Shown here: positions 1-8,006 of the stretch, in pieces
How positions within the stretch are numbered: the stretch's first letter is position 1
Layout: every line of letters starts with the position of its first letter
Assembly (NCBI RefSeq): GCF_014203645.1
Contig: NZ_JACHJL010000001.1
Span: forward strand, 800,589-864,588
Direction of reading: 5' to 3'
DNA from: Streptomyces zagrosensis
GTDB taxonomy: Bacteria > Actinomycetota > Actinomycetes > Streptomycetales > Streptomycetaceae
DNA: 64,000 nt
The notes under the pieces: generated by a model
What the model was told of the DNA's origin: nothing
Seen by the model: the letters and a program-made list of their open reading frames with translations, nothing else
Databases searched by the model: none
Made by a program: the position numbers and the translations under genes

Positions 1-1931
1 CAGCTTGTGCCCCTTTCGAGGGAAGAGCTCTGGCGGGGTGTGTCGGCGGCGCTGGGCTGGGTGACGGCGCCGGCGGTGGGCTGAGTTACGGCGCTGGGCC
101 CGCCACCATGGGACTGCACTGCGTCCGGCACTGCGTGCGGCGGGGCGGGCGCGGGAGCGTTCGGTGGGGTGTCAGGAGGGGCGCCTGGTGCCCGCCGCGG
201 GTGGCGCTCTTGGCGGGCCGTAGCGCTGGCGGCGCTGGCGGCGGGCTTGGCGGTGTCGGCGGTGAAGGCGGTGTCGGCGGGCGGGACGATGCCGGCGGGC
301 CCAGTAGACCCAATGGACCCAATGGACCCAGCAGGCCCAGCAGGCCCAGCCGGTTCGGGTACGCGCGGCATGGCGGGTGCTCCCGGCGGTACGAAGGGCA
401 GCCCGCTGGGCGGCCCCTGCTCGATGAGCCGCAGCAGCCCCTCGGTGTCGGCGTGCTCCTCGATCAGGTCACCGAGCCGGTCGAGCTGCTCCTCGCGCAG
501 CGCGCCAAAGCTCGTATCGGGAGCCGGAACGAACCGCCGCCCTGCCGCCGCCGCGACCTCCCGCAAGAACGCCCGCCGAAAGCCGTCACTCTCCAACGAG
601 CCATGCCAGTGCGTGCCCCACACGGAGCCGACCCGGCAACCATCCAAAAACGCCGCACCGCCGAGCACATCGGCGACACCATGATGAATCTCGTAGCCCT
701 CTACCCGCTCGCCCAGCGCCGTGCCGACCGGCCGCGCGAGGGTCTTCTCGGGCGCGAACCGCACCCGCACCGGCAGTAGCCCGAGCCCGTCCACCGTGCC
801 GGCCCGCGACTCGACCTCGTCCTCGATCCGCTCGCCCAACACCTGGAAGCCGCCGCAGATGCCCAGCACCGGCCGCCCCTCGGCCGCCCGCCGGGCGAGC
901 GCGTCGGCGAAGCCGCGGTCACGCAGCCAGGCCAGGGCGCGCACGGTGCCACGGGTGCCCGGCACCACGACCAGGTCGGCGTCGGCCAACTCGGCGGGGT
1001 GGTCGGCGAACCGTACGACCACTCCGGGCTCAGCCGCGAGCGCGTCCACGTCGGTGAAGTTGGACATCAGCGGCACGGCGCACACCGCGACCCGCAGCAC
1101 CTCCGCGCCCACCGGCGGCGCCACGGCCGCATCGCGCACCGCGCCACGCAGCGAGACCCGCAGCCCGTCCTCCTCGTCGATGCCGAGCCCGTGCGCGTAC
1201 GGCAAAACGCCGTAGGTACGCCGCCCGGTCAGCCCCTGGAGCATGTCGAGGCCCGGTTCGAGCAGCGTCACATCGCCGCGGAACTTGTTGACCAAATAGC
1301 CCGCGACCAACTCCTGGTCCTCGGGCGCGAGAAGCGCCGTCGTGCCGAAGAACTGCGCGAAGACCCCACCGCGGTCAATGTCACCAACCACCAGCACCGG
1401 CAGTCGGGCGGCGCGTGCGATGCCCATGTTCACAATGTCCGTACGGCGCAAATTGATCTCGGCCGGGCTGCCGGCGCCCTCGCAGATCACCGCGTCGTAC
1501 GTGCTGCGCAACTCCTCAAGGCACGCCATGACCGGCTCGAACAGTTGCTGCCGCCCGCCGTGCGCCAGGCCCTGTGCCGCGCCCGTACGCGTGCGCAGGT
1601 CGGCACCCGGCTCCCCGAAGAAGCCGCGGGCGCTGAGTTCACCCACCGGCTTGCCCATCAGGACGACCTGGCTTGAGCGGTCGCTGCCCGGCTTGAGCAA
1701 CACCGGGTTCATCAGCGCGGTCGGCTCGATCCTGGCGGCCTGCGCCTGCATGGCCTGCGCCCGCCCGATCTCCGCACCCTCGCGCGTGACGAAGGAGTTG
1801 AGGGACATGTTCTGGCCCTTGAAGGGTGCGACCCGCACACCGCGCCGCACCAGCCACCGGCAGATGCCCGCGGTGACCACGCTCTTGCCGGCATCCGACG
1901 TCGTCCCGGCAACCAGCAGCCCACCACCCAT
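1..1931 (-). CDS. cobQ: Cobyric acid synthase CobQ, partial, with collagen-like C-terminal extension
   Basis: Glutamine-dependent amidation of adenosylcobyrinic acid a,c-diamide in cobalamin synthesis. The ATG at 1931 follows a G-rich ribosome site (GAGGGGGG) that overlaps the cobD stop. The N-terminus has the nucleotide-binding motif GTTSDAGKS (residues 9-17). The class I amidotransferase domain shows LGICGGFQV with the nucleophile Cys at about 359, and EIHHG with the catalytic His at about 416. The family usually ends near residue 500. Here the frame stays open through about 133 more codons to the window edge and includes seven Gly-X-Y triplets (285-347) and a Pro/Ala/Arg-rich end. The stop lies outside the window. 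Core identity is certain; whether the tail is translated protein is not. Confidence 0.9.
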   Translation of the reverse strand, partial: MGGGLLVAGTTSDAGKSVVTAGICRWLVRRGVRVAPFKGQNMSLNSFVTREGAEIGRAQAMQAQAARIEPTALMNPVLLKPGSDRSSQVVLMGKPVGELSARGFFGEPGADLRTRTGAAQGLAHGGRQQLFEPVMACLEELRSTYDAVICEGAGSPAEINLRRTDIVNMGIARAARLPVLVVGDIDRGGVFAQFFGTTALLAPEDQELVAGYLVNKFRGDVTLLEPGLDMLQGLTGRRTYGVLPYAHGLGIDEEDGLRVSLRGAVRDAAVAPPVGAEVLRVAVCAVPLMSNFTDVDALAAEPGVVVRFADHPAELADADLVVVPGTRGTVRALAWLRDRGFADALARRAAEGRPVLGICGGFQVLGERIEDEVESRAGTVDGLGLLPVRVRFAPEKTLARPVGTALGERVEGYEIHHGVADVLGGAAFLDGCRVGSVWGTHWHGSLESDGFRRAFLREVAAAAGRRFVPAPDTSFGALREEQLDRLGDLIEEHADTEGLLRLIEQGPPSGLPFVPPGAPAMPRVPEPAGPAGPAGSIGSIGSTGPAGIVPPADTAFTADTAKPAASAASATARQERHPRRAPGAPPDTPPNAPAPAPPHAVPDAVQSHGGGPSAVTQPTAGAVTQPSAADTPRQSSSLERGTS

Positions 1932-1945
1932 GCGCCCGGCCCCCC

Positions 1946-2920
1946 TCATCGCTCCCCCTGGTGCGTGCCCACGGTGGCGGCGCCGTACGCGAGCCGCCCC
2001 GCGACGCTCACCACGAGGGCGAGGGTGCTCACCCGGCGCGAAAGCCGCACCGCCCGTTCGATGTCGGCCACCTGGACCGGTCGATTCGCGGCGCCGAGCA
2101 CCGGCCGGTGCTCGACGCGCCCCGCGTACGCCAGCGTGCCGCCCAGCCGCACCCCGAGCGCCCCGGCGAACGCCGCCTCCACGGGGCCCGCGTTGGGACT
2201 CGGATGGCTGCCCGCATCGCTGCGCACGACGCGGCAGGCGCCGCGCGGGTCAGGACCGGCGAGCGCGGCGATGGCCGCCGTGAGCCGGGCCCCCGGCCAG
2301 CCGGCCACGTCATCGAGGCGGGCCGCTGCCCAACCGAACCGCCGGTAGCGCGCCGACTTGTGGCCCACCATCGCGTCCAGCGTGTTGACGGCCCGAAAGC
2401 CCAGCAGCCCGGGCACGCCGCCGACCGCGCCCCACACCAGGGCGCCGACCACCGCGTCGGAGGTGTTCTCAGCGACCGACTCCACGACGGCCCGCGCGAT
2501 CTGCTGCGCATCCAGGGCCTGCGGGTCACGGCCGCACAGCCGCGGCAGCGCGGCCCTGGCCGCAGCGATGTCCCCGGTGGCCAGCGCGGCGCCGATCGCC
2601 TGCGCCTCACGGCCGAGCGTGGTCCCGCCGAGCACGGCCCAGGTGGCGGCGGCGGTCAGCGCGACCTCACCGGCGAGCGCCGCGGAAGGTCGGCGCACGG
2701 CGCGCGTCAGCAACGCCCCGCCCAGCACCGCGCCCCCCGCGCACAGCACGGTGTGCAGCGCGCCCCGGGCCCGGTCATCGCCCCACAGGCCCCGCTCCAC
2801 GGCGCCGGCAGCGCGCCCGAAGGCAGCCACCGGGTGGCCCCGCCGCGGGTCACCTGTGGCGCGGTCGCAGAGGAAGCCGATGGCGGCGCCGTACGCGTAC
2901 GCAAGATGGTCGGCACGCAT
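1946..2920 (-). CDS. cobD: Adenosylcobinamide-phosphate synthase CobD/CbiB
   Basis: Membrane enzyme attaching aminopropanol (phosphate) to adenosylcobyric acid, next to CobQ in the pathway. At 324 aa it has the usual length of the family. It begins with the hydrophobic stretch [15 protein letters not shown] and a conserved [15 protein letters not shown] segment, followed by Ala-rich membrane helices. The motif [11 protein letters not shown] (about residues 166-176) is the family signature. It is read just before cobQ, 14 bases upstream, so the two form one operon. The riboswitch lies about 300 bases upstream on the same strand. No strong Shine-Dalgarno is seen before the ATG at 2920. Confidence 0.93.
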   Translation of the reverse strand: MRADHLAYAYGAAIGFLCDRATGDPRRGHPVAAFGRAAGAVERGLWGDDRARGALHTVLCAGGAVLGGALLTRAVRRPSAALAGEVALTAAATWAVLGGTTLGREAQAIGAALATGDIAAARAALPRLCGRDPQALDAQQIARAVVESVAENTSDAVVGALVWGAVGGVPGLLGFRAVNTLDAMVGHKSARYRRFGWAAARLDDVAGWPGARLTAAIAALAGPDPRGACRVVRSDAGSHPSPNAGPVEAAFAGALGVRLGGTLAYAGRVEHRPVLGAANRPVQVADIERAVRLSRRVSTLALVVSVAGRLAYGAATVGTHQGER

Positions 2921-3227
2921 CGCGTCAGTTCGCCGTCACGCCTCGAAGCGGCAGGCGGACGGGACACCGCGCAGGCCGCGCGAGGGCACCGGCACTGTCG
3001 GCACGGCAGCGGGCAGCGCCGAAGCCGCCGCGGGTGCGGGCATCGCCAAGGAACGCAGCGGGCACTGCACGCGGGGCTCCGGCGGCACCGGTAGCGGTGC
3101 GGCTACGAGAGATACGAGAAAGAGGCCGACCGGCGACGGTCGGGGAGGTGCGCGCGGCACGGAGCGCTCTGTGGCAGCAAGCCATGGCGATGGTGTCCTC
3201 ACTCAGGGTCCGCGCCCTGGCTCGACG
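2921..3227 (-). other. Long leader between riboswitch and cobD
   Basis: About 300 bases separate the cobalamin riboswitch from the cobD start, longer than usual for direct translational control. Short minus-strand frames exist here (for example 2936-3202, 88 codons, Pro/Ala/Arg-rich with one 14-residue hydrophobic patch), but none has a clear ribosome site or a recognisable domain. I treat it as untranslated leader and leave open a small unknown gene. Confidence 0.4.
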
Positions 3228-3385
3228 TGATCGGCGGCGAGAGTCTCCTGGCTCCCGGATCGACGCCGCCCCCGGCCTTCCAGCTCTCGATGTACGAGCC
3301 GTGGCCATGCGCTGGGGGAGCGCTCCCCGGTGACAGTGGCGGGACCGCGCCGGATTTCCACCGGCTTCCTCTCATGTCGCCGTTT
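3228..3385 (-). promoter_or_regulatory. Cobalamin (adenosylcobalamin) riboswitch
   Basis: Read on the minus strand, the region contains the conserved core elements in order: GGAAGCCGGTGGAAATCCGG, then GCGGTCCCGCCACTGTCACC, then GGGAGC, and finally the B12 box GAGCCAGGAGACTCTCGCC (plus positions about 3238-3258). The ends can pair (GGCGA near 3380 with TCGCC near 3238). It precedes the cobD-cobQ operon on the same strand, so vitamin B12 is expected to lower expression of those genes. A hairpin GTCAACT-CGC-AGTTGAC at 3420-3436 just upstream overlaps a possible -35 (TTGACG) for this transcript. Confidence 0.92.
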
Positions 3386-3419
3386 GGCCCCGGCAGTCCA
3401 CCACGCTCCGGGAAGACCC

Positions 3420-3436
3420 GTCAACTCGCAGTTGAC
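3420..3436. promoter_or_regulatory. Short palindrome upstream of the cobalamin riboswitch
   Basis: Perfect 7-bp inverted repeat GTCAACT / AGTTGAC with a 3-base CGC centre. On the minus strand it supplies a TTGACG hexamer that could be the -35 of the riboswitch transcript, with TGGACT 18 bases later as a weak -10. It could also be an operator. No experimental support is visible. Confidence 0.4.
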
Positions 3437-3536
3437 CTGCCCAAGAGGAAGACCCACCGGGCGGAACGCACCCGAGCAAGGGCACGTCTGGCCCGATGGG
3501 CGGGGCCTTCGACGACGACGGGGTCGGCGCGCGGAG

Positions 3537-3785
3537 TCAGGCCACGATCAGATAGATCCCGTACGCCACCGCCGCCGCGCACAGCGCGAAGCACAGGTAG
3601 GCACCGGAGCGGCCCAGCGCGCTGGGGCCGGTGGCCCCTGCCGTAACGGTGCCGCTGCCGGCGCCGCTGCGGGAAGGCTTGGCGGAGGTGCCGACGATGC
3701 CGAGCGTGAAGACGCCCACCATGGCGACGGTCACCACCAGGCTGACGCCGAAGACCTGGCCGAGTGCGGCCCAGTCAATGTTCAT
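3537..3785 (-). CDS. Small two-helix membrane protein beside the PiT transporter
   Basis: An 82-residue protein starting MNIDWAALGQ at 3785, preceded by AGGAAG at good spacing. Longer in-frame extensions to 4157 are shadows of the transporter gene. Two hydrophobic segments (about residues 10-32 and 58-80) flank a Ser/Gly/Ala/Thr-rich loop, giving a hairpin in the membrane. It lies 67 bases after the phosphate transporter stop on the same strand, so it is likely the second gene of that operon. The same arrangement is known at the pitH2 locus of Streptomyces. Its function is unknown; it may assist the transporter. Confidence 0.8.
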   Translation of the reverse strand: MNIDWAALGQVFGVSLVVTVAMVGVFTLGIVGTSAKPSRSGAGSGTVTAGATGPSALGRSGAYLCFALCAAAVAYGIYLIVA

Positions 3786-3852
3786 GGCGATGCTTCCTTG
3801 TCGTCCGCGGGAGGTACCGCTGCTCTTCGTACGAACGCGGCTGGGGCGATGG

Positions 3853-5199
3853 CTAGACCGTGGCCTTGGCGGGCGCGGTGGCCGCGGCTGTAGCTGGGGT
3901 GACCGGAGTCGGGGTGGCGGGGATCGGAGCAGCTGCAATTGCGGCGCTCGGAACCGGAGCTGCGACGGGGGCTGCGACAGGCGTCGTCGTGACCGGTACG
4001 GCTTCGGTGGCCGACTGCGCGAGTGCGGCTCCGGTGGACGGCGGGGCGAGTACCGAAGGACCGGCAGCGCTCTCGGCGCCGCTGGTGTCGTTGACGTTGG
4101 TGTCGTTGACGTTGGTGTGGTCAATCGGCTGGCGCCGCGAGGCCACCCATATCGCACCGCACGCGATGGCGGCCAGCACGGCGACCATGGCGACGCCCCA
4201 GTTGCCCTGATCGGCCAGGAGCGCGGCGGCGCCGGCCACCAGCCCGGCGGCGGGCAGGGTCAGTCCCCAGGCGATCACCATTCGGCCGGCGGTGGACCAG
4301 CGCACCACTCCGCCCTTGCGGCCCAGGCCCGAGCCCATCACGGAGCCGGAACAGACCTGGGTGGTGGAGAGCGCGAAGCCGAGGTGTGAGGAGGCCAGGA
4401 TGACGGTGGCGGCGCCGGTCTGGGCGGCAAAGCCCTGCGGCGGCTGAATGTCGGTGAGGCCCTTGCCCATGGTGCGAATGATGCGCCAACCGCCCAGGTA
4501 CGTACCGAGCGCGATGGCGACACCGGCCGAGACGATGACCCACATCGGCGGGTCCGAAGCGGGCGCGACGACGCCACCGGTGACCAGGGCCAGGGTGATG
4601 ACGCCCATCGTCTTTTGCGCGTCGTTGGTGCCGTGGGCGAGGGAGACCAGGGCGGCGGAAGCGATTTGCCCGGCGCGGTAGCCCTTGGCGGTGTCCTGCG
4701 GATCGCGGTCGCGGGCGATCCGGTAGGTGAGCCGAGTGGCGACCAAGGCGGCGATGCCGGCCACCAGCGGTGCGGCCACCGCCGGGATGAGGACCTTCAT
4801 GACGACCGCGTCCCCGTTGACCCCGTCCATGCCGACAGAGACCAGCGTGGCGCCGATGAGGCCACCGAACAGGGCGTGCGAGGAACTAGAGGGCAGTCCC
4901 GCGAGCCAGGTCAGGAGATTCCAGACGATCGCACCGACCAACCCCGCGAAGATCACTTCGGGTTGAATGCCGGAGCCCTCATCGACGATGCCTCCGGAAA
5001 TGGTCTTCGCAACCTCCACCGACAAGAACGCGCCGACAAGGTTGAGCACCGCCGACATGGCCACGGCCGTCTTCGGCCGAAGTGCCCCGGTCGAAATGGT
5101 GGTGGCCATGGCATTGGCCGTGTCGTGGAAGCCGTTTGTGAAGTCGAACACCAAGGCCGTGATGATCACGATCCCGATGAGAAGCGTGATGTGTTCCAT
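3853..5199 (-). CDS. pitH2: Low-affinity inorganic phosphate transporter, PiT family
   Basis: Proton- or metal-phosphate-coupled uptake across the cytoplasmic membrane. The 448-aa protein has the two PiT signatures: FDFTNGFHDTANAMA near the N-terminus and LAHGTNDAQKTMG in the second half, each within repeated hydrophobic segments. The last roughly 90 residues are a Pro/Ala/Thr-rich tail (TPTPVTPATAAATAP) not needed for transport. The upstream sequence carries a PhoP-type PHO box, so expression should respond to phosphate. The symbol is by family and synteny with S. coelicolor pitH2 (SCO1845, from memory), not by proven equivalence. Confidence 0.93.
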   Translation of the reverse strand: MEHITLLIGIVIITALVFDFTNGFHDTANAMATTISTGALRPKTAVAMSAVLNLVGAFLSVEVAKTISGGIVDEGSGIQPEVIFAGLVGAIVWNLLTWLAGLPSSSSHALFGGLIGATLVSVGMDGVNGDAVVMKVLIPAVAAPLVAGIAALVATRLTYRIARDRDPQDTAKGYRAGQIASAALVSLAHGTNDAQKTMGVITLALVTGGVVAPASDPPMWVIVSAGVAIALGTYLGGWRIIRTMGKGLTDIQPPQGFAAQTGAATVILASSHLGFALSTTQVCSGSVMGSGLGRKGGVVRWSTAGRMVIAWGLTLPAAGLVAGAAALLADQGNWGVAMVAVLAAIACGAIWVASRRQPIDHTNVNDTNVNDTSGAESAAGPSVLAPPSTGAALAQSATEAVPVTTTPVAAPVAAPVPSAAIAAAPIPATPTPVTPATAAATAPAKATV

Positions 5200-5250
5200 T
5201 CACCCAGGCAATCGTTGAGGGGACAACGTCCCGGCGACCGTAAGGAGGCA

Positions 5251-5270
5251 CAGTGAACGGAAGGTGAACT
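5251..5270 (-). promoter_or_regulatory. PHO box (PhoP binding repeats) upstream of pit
   Basis: Read on the coding (minus) strand: GTTCACCTTCC followed directly by GTTCACTGTG. These are two 11-nt direct repeats with the GTTCAC core, the established form of the Streptomyces PhoP box. They lie about 50 bases upstream of the transporter ATG. The motif is clear; activation versus repression cannot be told from sequence. Confidence 0.85.
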
Positions 5271-5354
5271 AGGTAGGGCATTGCGGTGACGGGATATGGG
5301 GGGTGCTTAGGTGGCGCCCCCAGGGGTGACCGGGGGGCCCTGTAACTCCCCTGG

Positions 5355-6419
5355 TCAGCGGCTTGTTAGGCGCCGCAGAGCGGCCATGGAACCGTTGTAC
5401 ATGTTCTGGTCACCTGGAAGCTTTCCACGGTTCGCGTGCTGCCAAAATGTGTATGCCTTCCAGCCTGCCGGAAGCGGGCCGGGGGTGCTGCTCCAACTCG
5501 CTAGCCACAGCGGGTGCCGGTCGGCGAAGGCCCTGCTCTCTCCGGTGCACTGGCGCCACCAGCGAGTTGTGGTATAGAGCACCGGATGCCGCCCCGTCTG
5601 GCGTCGGACCTCGGCGCTGAACGACGAAATCCAGCCCACCATCGCCGCATCGCTCAACCCGTAGCACGCCCGTTTTGTGTGGTACGGGTTCGACTCAAGG
5701 TCCAGCGCTGGCGGCAGCGACCAGCCGTCGTTCGCCGGCCGGCCCCCGTTGCGGAGGAAATGCGCGGCCTGGGCGGCGCCGGAGGAGGTGTTCGGGAGGG
5801 CGAAGTGGTACGCCCCGTGCAGCAGCCCGACGCTCCGTGCGCCGTTGTACTGCTGTCTGAAGTACGGGTTCCGGTAGGTGGTTGACTCGGTGGCCTTGAC
5901 GTAGACGAACGCCGCCCCGGCGTTCCTGGCTGCCCGCCAGTTCACGTTCCCTTGGTGCGAGGACACATCGTGCCCGCGGGGTCGGTAGGCCCACCGGGCG
6001 GGTGCGGCCCCAGGCAGCGCCCTGGTTGGTCTTCCGAGCGCCTGCGCCCGGCGCGCGCTGGGCGCGGCCACAACGCGGGGGAAGGCAGCCGCGACGGGCG
6101 CGGCGGCGCGAGGTGGTGCGGCGGCTGGTGCGATGGCTGCGGCGGGTGCGATGGCTCCGGCCGCGGCGGTGGGGGTAGGCGCGGCCAGCGCGGGCACCCC
6201 GAGCGCGATGGCGCCCGCGAGCATCGCCCCGACGCCCCGCACGAGCCGCTGCCCGCGCCGACGCCGGTGCGCGCCCCGGCGCTCAAGCCCGTACGTGCCC
6301 CAGCGTGCGAACGGGTGGGGGCCCGGGCGCTCACGCCCGTACGCGTCCTCGTACGCACCCCCGTGCTCGTGCCGAGAGGTGCCTCGGTGTTCGTTCTCCT
6401 CCGTACGCGCTTCCGCCAT
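5355..6419 (-). CDS. Secreted GH25 muramidase (lysozyme-like)
   Basis: Cell-wall hydrolase cleaving N-acetylmuramyl bonds. Start ATG 6419 follows GAGGAG (an in-frame start 90 bases upstream lacks a ribosome site), giving 354 aa. After a charged N-terminus comes a hydrophobic segment (GVGAMLAGAIALGVPALA), then an Ala/Pro-rich linker. The GH25 domain fills the second half: HDVSSHQGNVNW carries the first catalytic Asp, and PALDLESNPY the second acidic pair. VLYTTTRWW and WLASWSSTPG are further family motifs. The long cytosol-side N-terminus (about 65 residues before the hydrophobic stretch) suggests a membrane anchor or an unusual signal. It is transcribed away from the aldolase gene. Confidence 0.88.
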   Translation of the reverse strand: MAEARTEENEHRGTSRHEHGGAYEDAYGRERPGPHPFARWGTYGLERRGAHRRRRGQRLVRGVGAMLAGAIALGVPALAAPTPTAAAGAIAPAAAIAPAAAPPRAAAPVAAAFPRVVAAPSARRAQALGRPTRALPGAAPARWAYRPRGHDVSSHQGNVNWRAARNAGAAFVYVKATESTTYRNPYFRQQYNGARSVGLLHGAYHFALPNTSSGAAQAAHFLRNGGRPANDGWSLPPALDLESNPYHTKRACYGLSDAAMVGWISSFSAEVRRQTGRHPVLYTTTRWWRQCTGESRAFADRHPLWLASWSSTPGPLPAGWKAYTFWQHANRGKLPGDQNMYNGSMAALRRLTSR

Positions 6420-6457
6420 GCCGTCGCTCTCCTCGCACTGGGTGCTCACACCGTTAC

Positions 6458-6476
6458 TCGGAAAGTGTCGGAAAGT
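6458..6476. promoter_or_regulatory. Direct repeat at one helical turn in the muramidase promoter region
   Basis: TCGGAAAGT occurs twice (6458-6466 and 6468-6476), offset by 10 bases, i.e. on the same face of the DNA. It lies about 40-57 bases upstream of the muramidase start. This is typical spacing for an activator or regulator binding as a tandem dimer. No family can be named. Confidence 0.45.
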
Positions 6477-6578
6477 AGCCGTTACCCCTTGACCCTCAGC
6501 GCCCCACACCCGCCCTGTTGCACCCCTTCTTCCTCTTTTCCTCTTGTCTCTTTTTCTCCCGATCCCCTCCTTGGATCT

Positions 6579-6628
6579 TCTCGTCAGCTCTCGTCGGCTC
6601 TCGTCAGTCCTCGTCGGCTCTCAGCGCC
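6579..6628. repeat. Tandem 10-bp repeats in divergent promoter region
   Basis: Five imperfect copies of a 10-mer, TCTCGTCRGC (R = A or G), in register between the muramidase and aldolase genes. The same strand is pyrimidine-rich just upstream (CTCTTGTCTCTTTTTCTCCC). It may be a slippage product or a binding array for a regulator of either gene. Confidence 0.6.
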
Positions 6629-6707
6629 TTCCGGGGTGTGCGGCATGCCACCGCCGTCCGGGCGACGGTGGGCCGACCTGACAGGATCGAAACCGGAGGT
6701 GGCCTGG

Positions 6708-7487
6708 ATGGCGAGCGAAACGCAGGGGACGCAGGCGCAGCGGGGAACCGAACCGGCCGCGGCGGCGGAGCCGGCCGGAGCACGAGCGGCGGCGCAGCCA
6801 GACCTGGGGCGGGCCACTGCCCCGGCACCTGGCCCAGCCGCAGCCGAGGTGTGGCGGGCCTGGGACGAGGTGGTGGCCACGGCCCGGCGTACCACGGACG
6901 ACGGGCTGGTCGTCGGCACATCAGGCAATGTCTCGGCACGCGTCGGCGACACGGTCCTGGTGACCCCGAGCGGCATCCCGTACGACGAACTCGGCCCGGA
7001 TGACATCGTCGGCGTTGACCTCGAAGGCCACCCCTTGCTGGGGCACCGCCGTCCCACCAGCGAACTGCCGATGCACCTCGCGATCTACCGCGCCACCCAC
7101 GCCCGTGCGGTCGTGCACACCCACGCCGTGCACGCCACGGCCGTCTCCACGCTCGTTACGGAACTGCCCGCCGTCCATTACATGATGGGAGCGCTCGGCG
7201 GCCCCGTCCGCGTCGCCCCGTACGCGCTCTACGGCAGCGATGAACTGGCCCGACACATGCTGGCCGCCCTCCGCGACCGCACCGGCTGTCTGCTGCGCAA
7301 CCACGGCACGATCGTTTACGGGGACACTCTGCGTCAGGCGTACGACCGCACCGCGCAACTGGAGTGGATGTGCCGGGTCTGGCTGACGGCGGTGACCGTC
7401 CCGGGCCACACCCCCACTCTGCTCACCGAGGCCCAACTCGACGAGGCGACGCACCGCCTGCGTACCTACGGCCAACCGTCCAGCTAG
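6708..7487 (+). CDS. Class II aldolase/adducin family protein (fuculose-phosphate aldolase type)
   Basis: Zinc-dependent aldolase, probably retro-aldol cleavage of a phosphorylated sugar. ATG 6708 follows GGAGGT at 8 bases, giving 259 aa; the far upstream extension is a shadow. A low-complexity Ala/Gln/Glu-rich N-terminus of about 45 residues precedes the domain. Family residues are visible: GTSGNVSAR and TPSGIPYDEL (phosphate binding), the catalytic Glu in TSELPMHL, and zinc ligands in VVHTHAVHA and LLRNHGTI. Substrate is not predictable from sequence; fuculose-1-phosphate or methylthioribulose-phosphate are the usual guesses. It is monocistronic here. Confidence 0.85.
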   Translation: MASETQGTQAQRGTEPAAAAEPAGARAAAQPDLGRATAPAPGPAAAEVWRAWDEVVATARRTTDDGLVVGTSGNVSARVGDTVLVTPSGIPYDELGPDDIVGVDLEGHPLLGHRRPTSELPMHLAIYRATHARAVVHTHAVHATAVSTLVTELPAVHYMMGALGGPVRVAPYALYGSDELARHMLAALRDRTGCLLRNHGTIVYGDTLRQAYDRTAQLEWMCRVWLTAVTVPGHTPTLLTEAQLDEATHRLRTYGQPSS

Positions 7488-7523
7488 CCGCGCCCGACCC
7501 ACCGATCGAAAAGCGGCAGTTCC

Positions 7524-7910
7524 TCAGCGCCAGTCGCCGGTCACCCAGGCCAACAAGCGGGGGCGGGCCGTCCCGGGCTCGCACGACAGGATCGTTGCGG
7601 TGGAGACGAAGTCGTAAGTGACAAGCTGCTGGGCCGTCCCGTACAGGTCGCTGGTGACGTCGCCGGGCTCCCCGAGTTCCACCGGCTCGTCGGATGCGGT
7701 AGCCGATTCGGTGGCGCAGCCGACGTCGGGGAGAGGCTGACCGAGGTGCCAGCCGAAGACGAAGACGGCGTACAAGGCAGCGCTGGCGCCCAGGCGGCGC
7801 GGGGTTATCCAGATAGGCACCCACGGAGTGTTCCACGAAGGGGAGTTCGAGGACCATGCGCGCCCATGCTCGCGCCAGCGCGCGGATAGCTGGCAACTCG
7901 GGCCCTTCAC
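7524..7910 (-). CDS. Hypothetical protein with one hydrophobic segment
   Basis: Frame of 128 codons from ATG 7910; a GTG at 7820 would give a 98-residue form starting VPIWITPRRLGA. That shorter form looks more natural: positively charged N-terminus, then the hydrophobic stretch ASAALYAVFVFGWHLGQ, then an acidic exterior region ending LLAWVTGDWR. This suggests a small membrane-anchored or secreted protein. No strong ribosome site precedes either start. I do not recognise the family. It ends 36 bases from the aldolase stop (convergent). Confidence 0.5.
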   Translation of the reverse strand: MKGPSCQLSARWREHGRAWSSNSPSWNTPWVPIWITPRRLGASAALYAVFVFGWHLGQPLPDVGCATESATASDEPVELGEPGDVTSDLYGTAQQLVTYDFVSTATILSCEPGTARPRLLAWVTGDWR

Positions 7911-8006
7911 AGCGACGCGTTTGCGCCATGGCGATCACGGCGACGGGCTCACCCGGTGACGGTCGTCCACTGGCCGGCTCGGGTCTGCCCGCCCACACTG
8001 GGGAGG

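Noticed and set aside
1961..3094. Long plus-strand frame opposite cobD
   Set aside because: It is antisense to a clear cobD gene, Arg/Gly/His-rich without a domain, and a usual shadow in GC-rich DNA.
2936..3202. 88-codon minus frame between riboswitch and cobD as a cobalt transporter subunit
   Set aside because: No membrane helix of CbtB type, no His motif and no ribosome site; left as leader.
5680..5710. GGTTCGACTC sequence resembling a tRNA T-loop
   Set aside because: It is inside the muramidase coding sequence (antisense) and no cloverleaf can be built around it.
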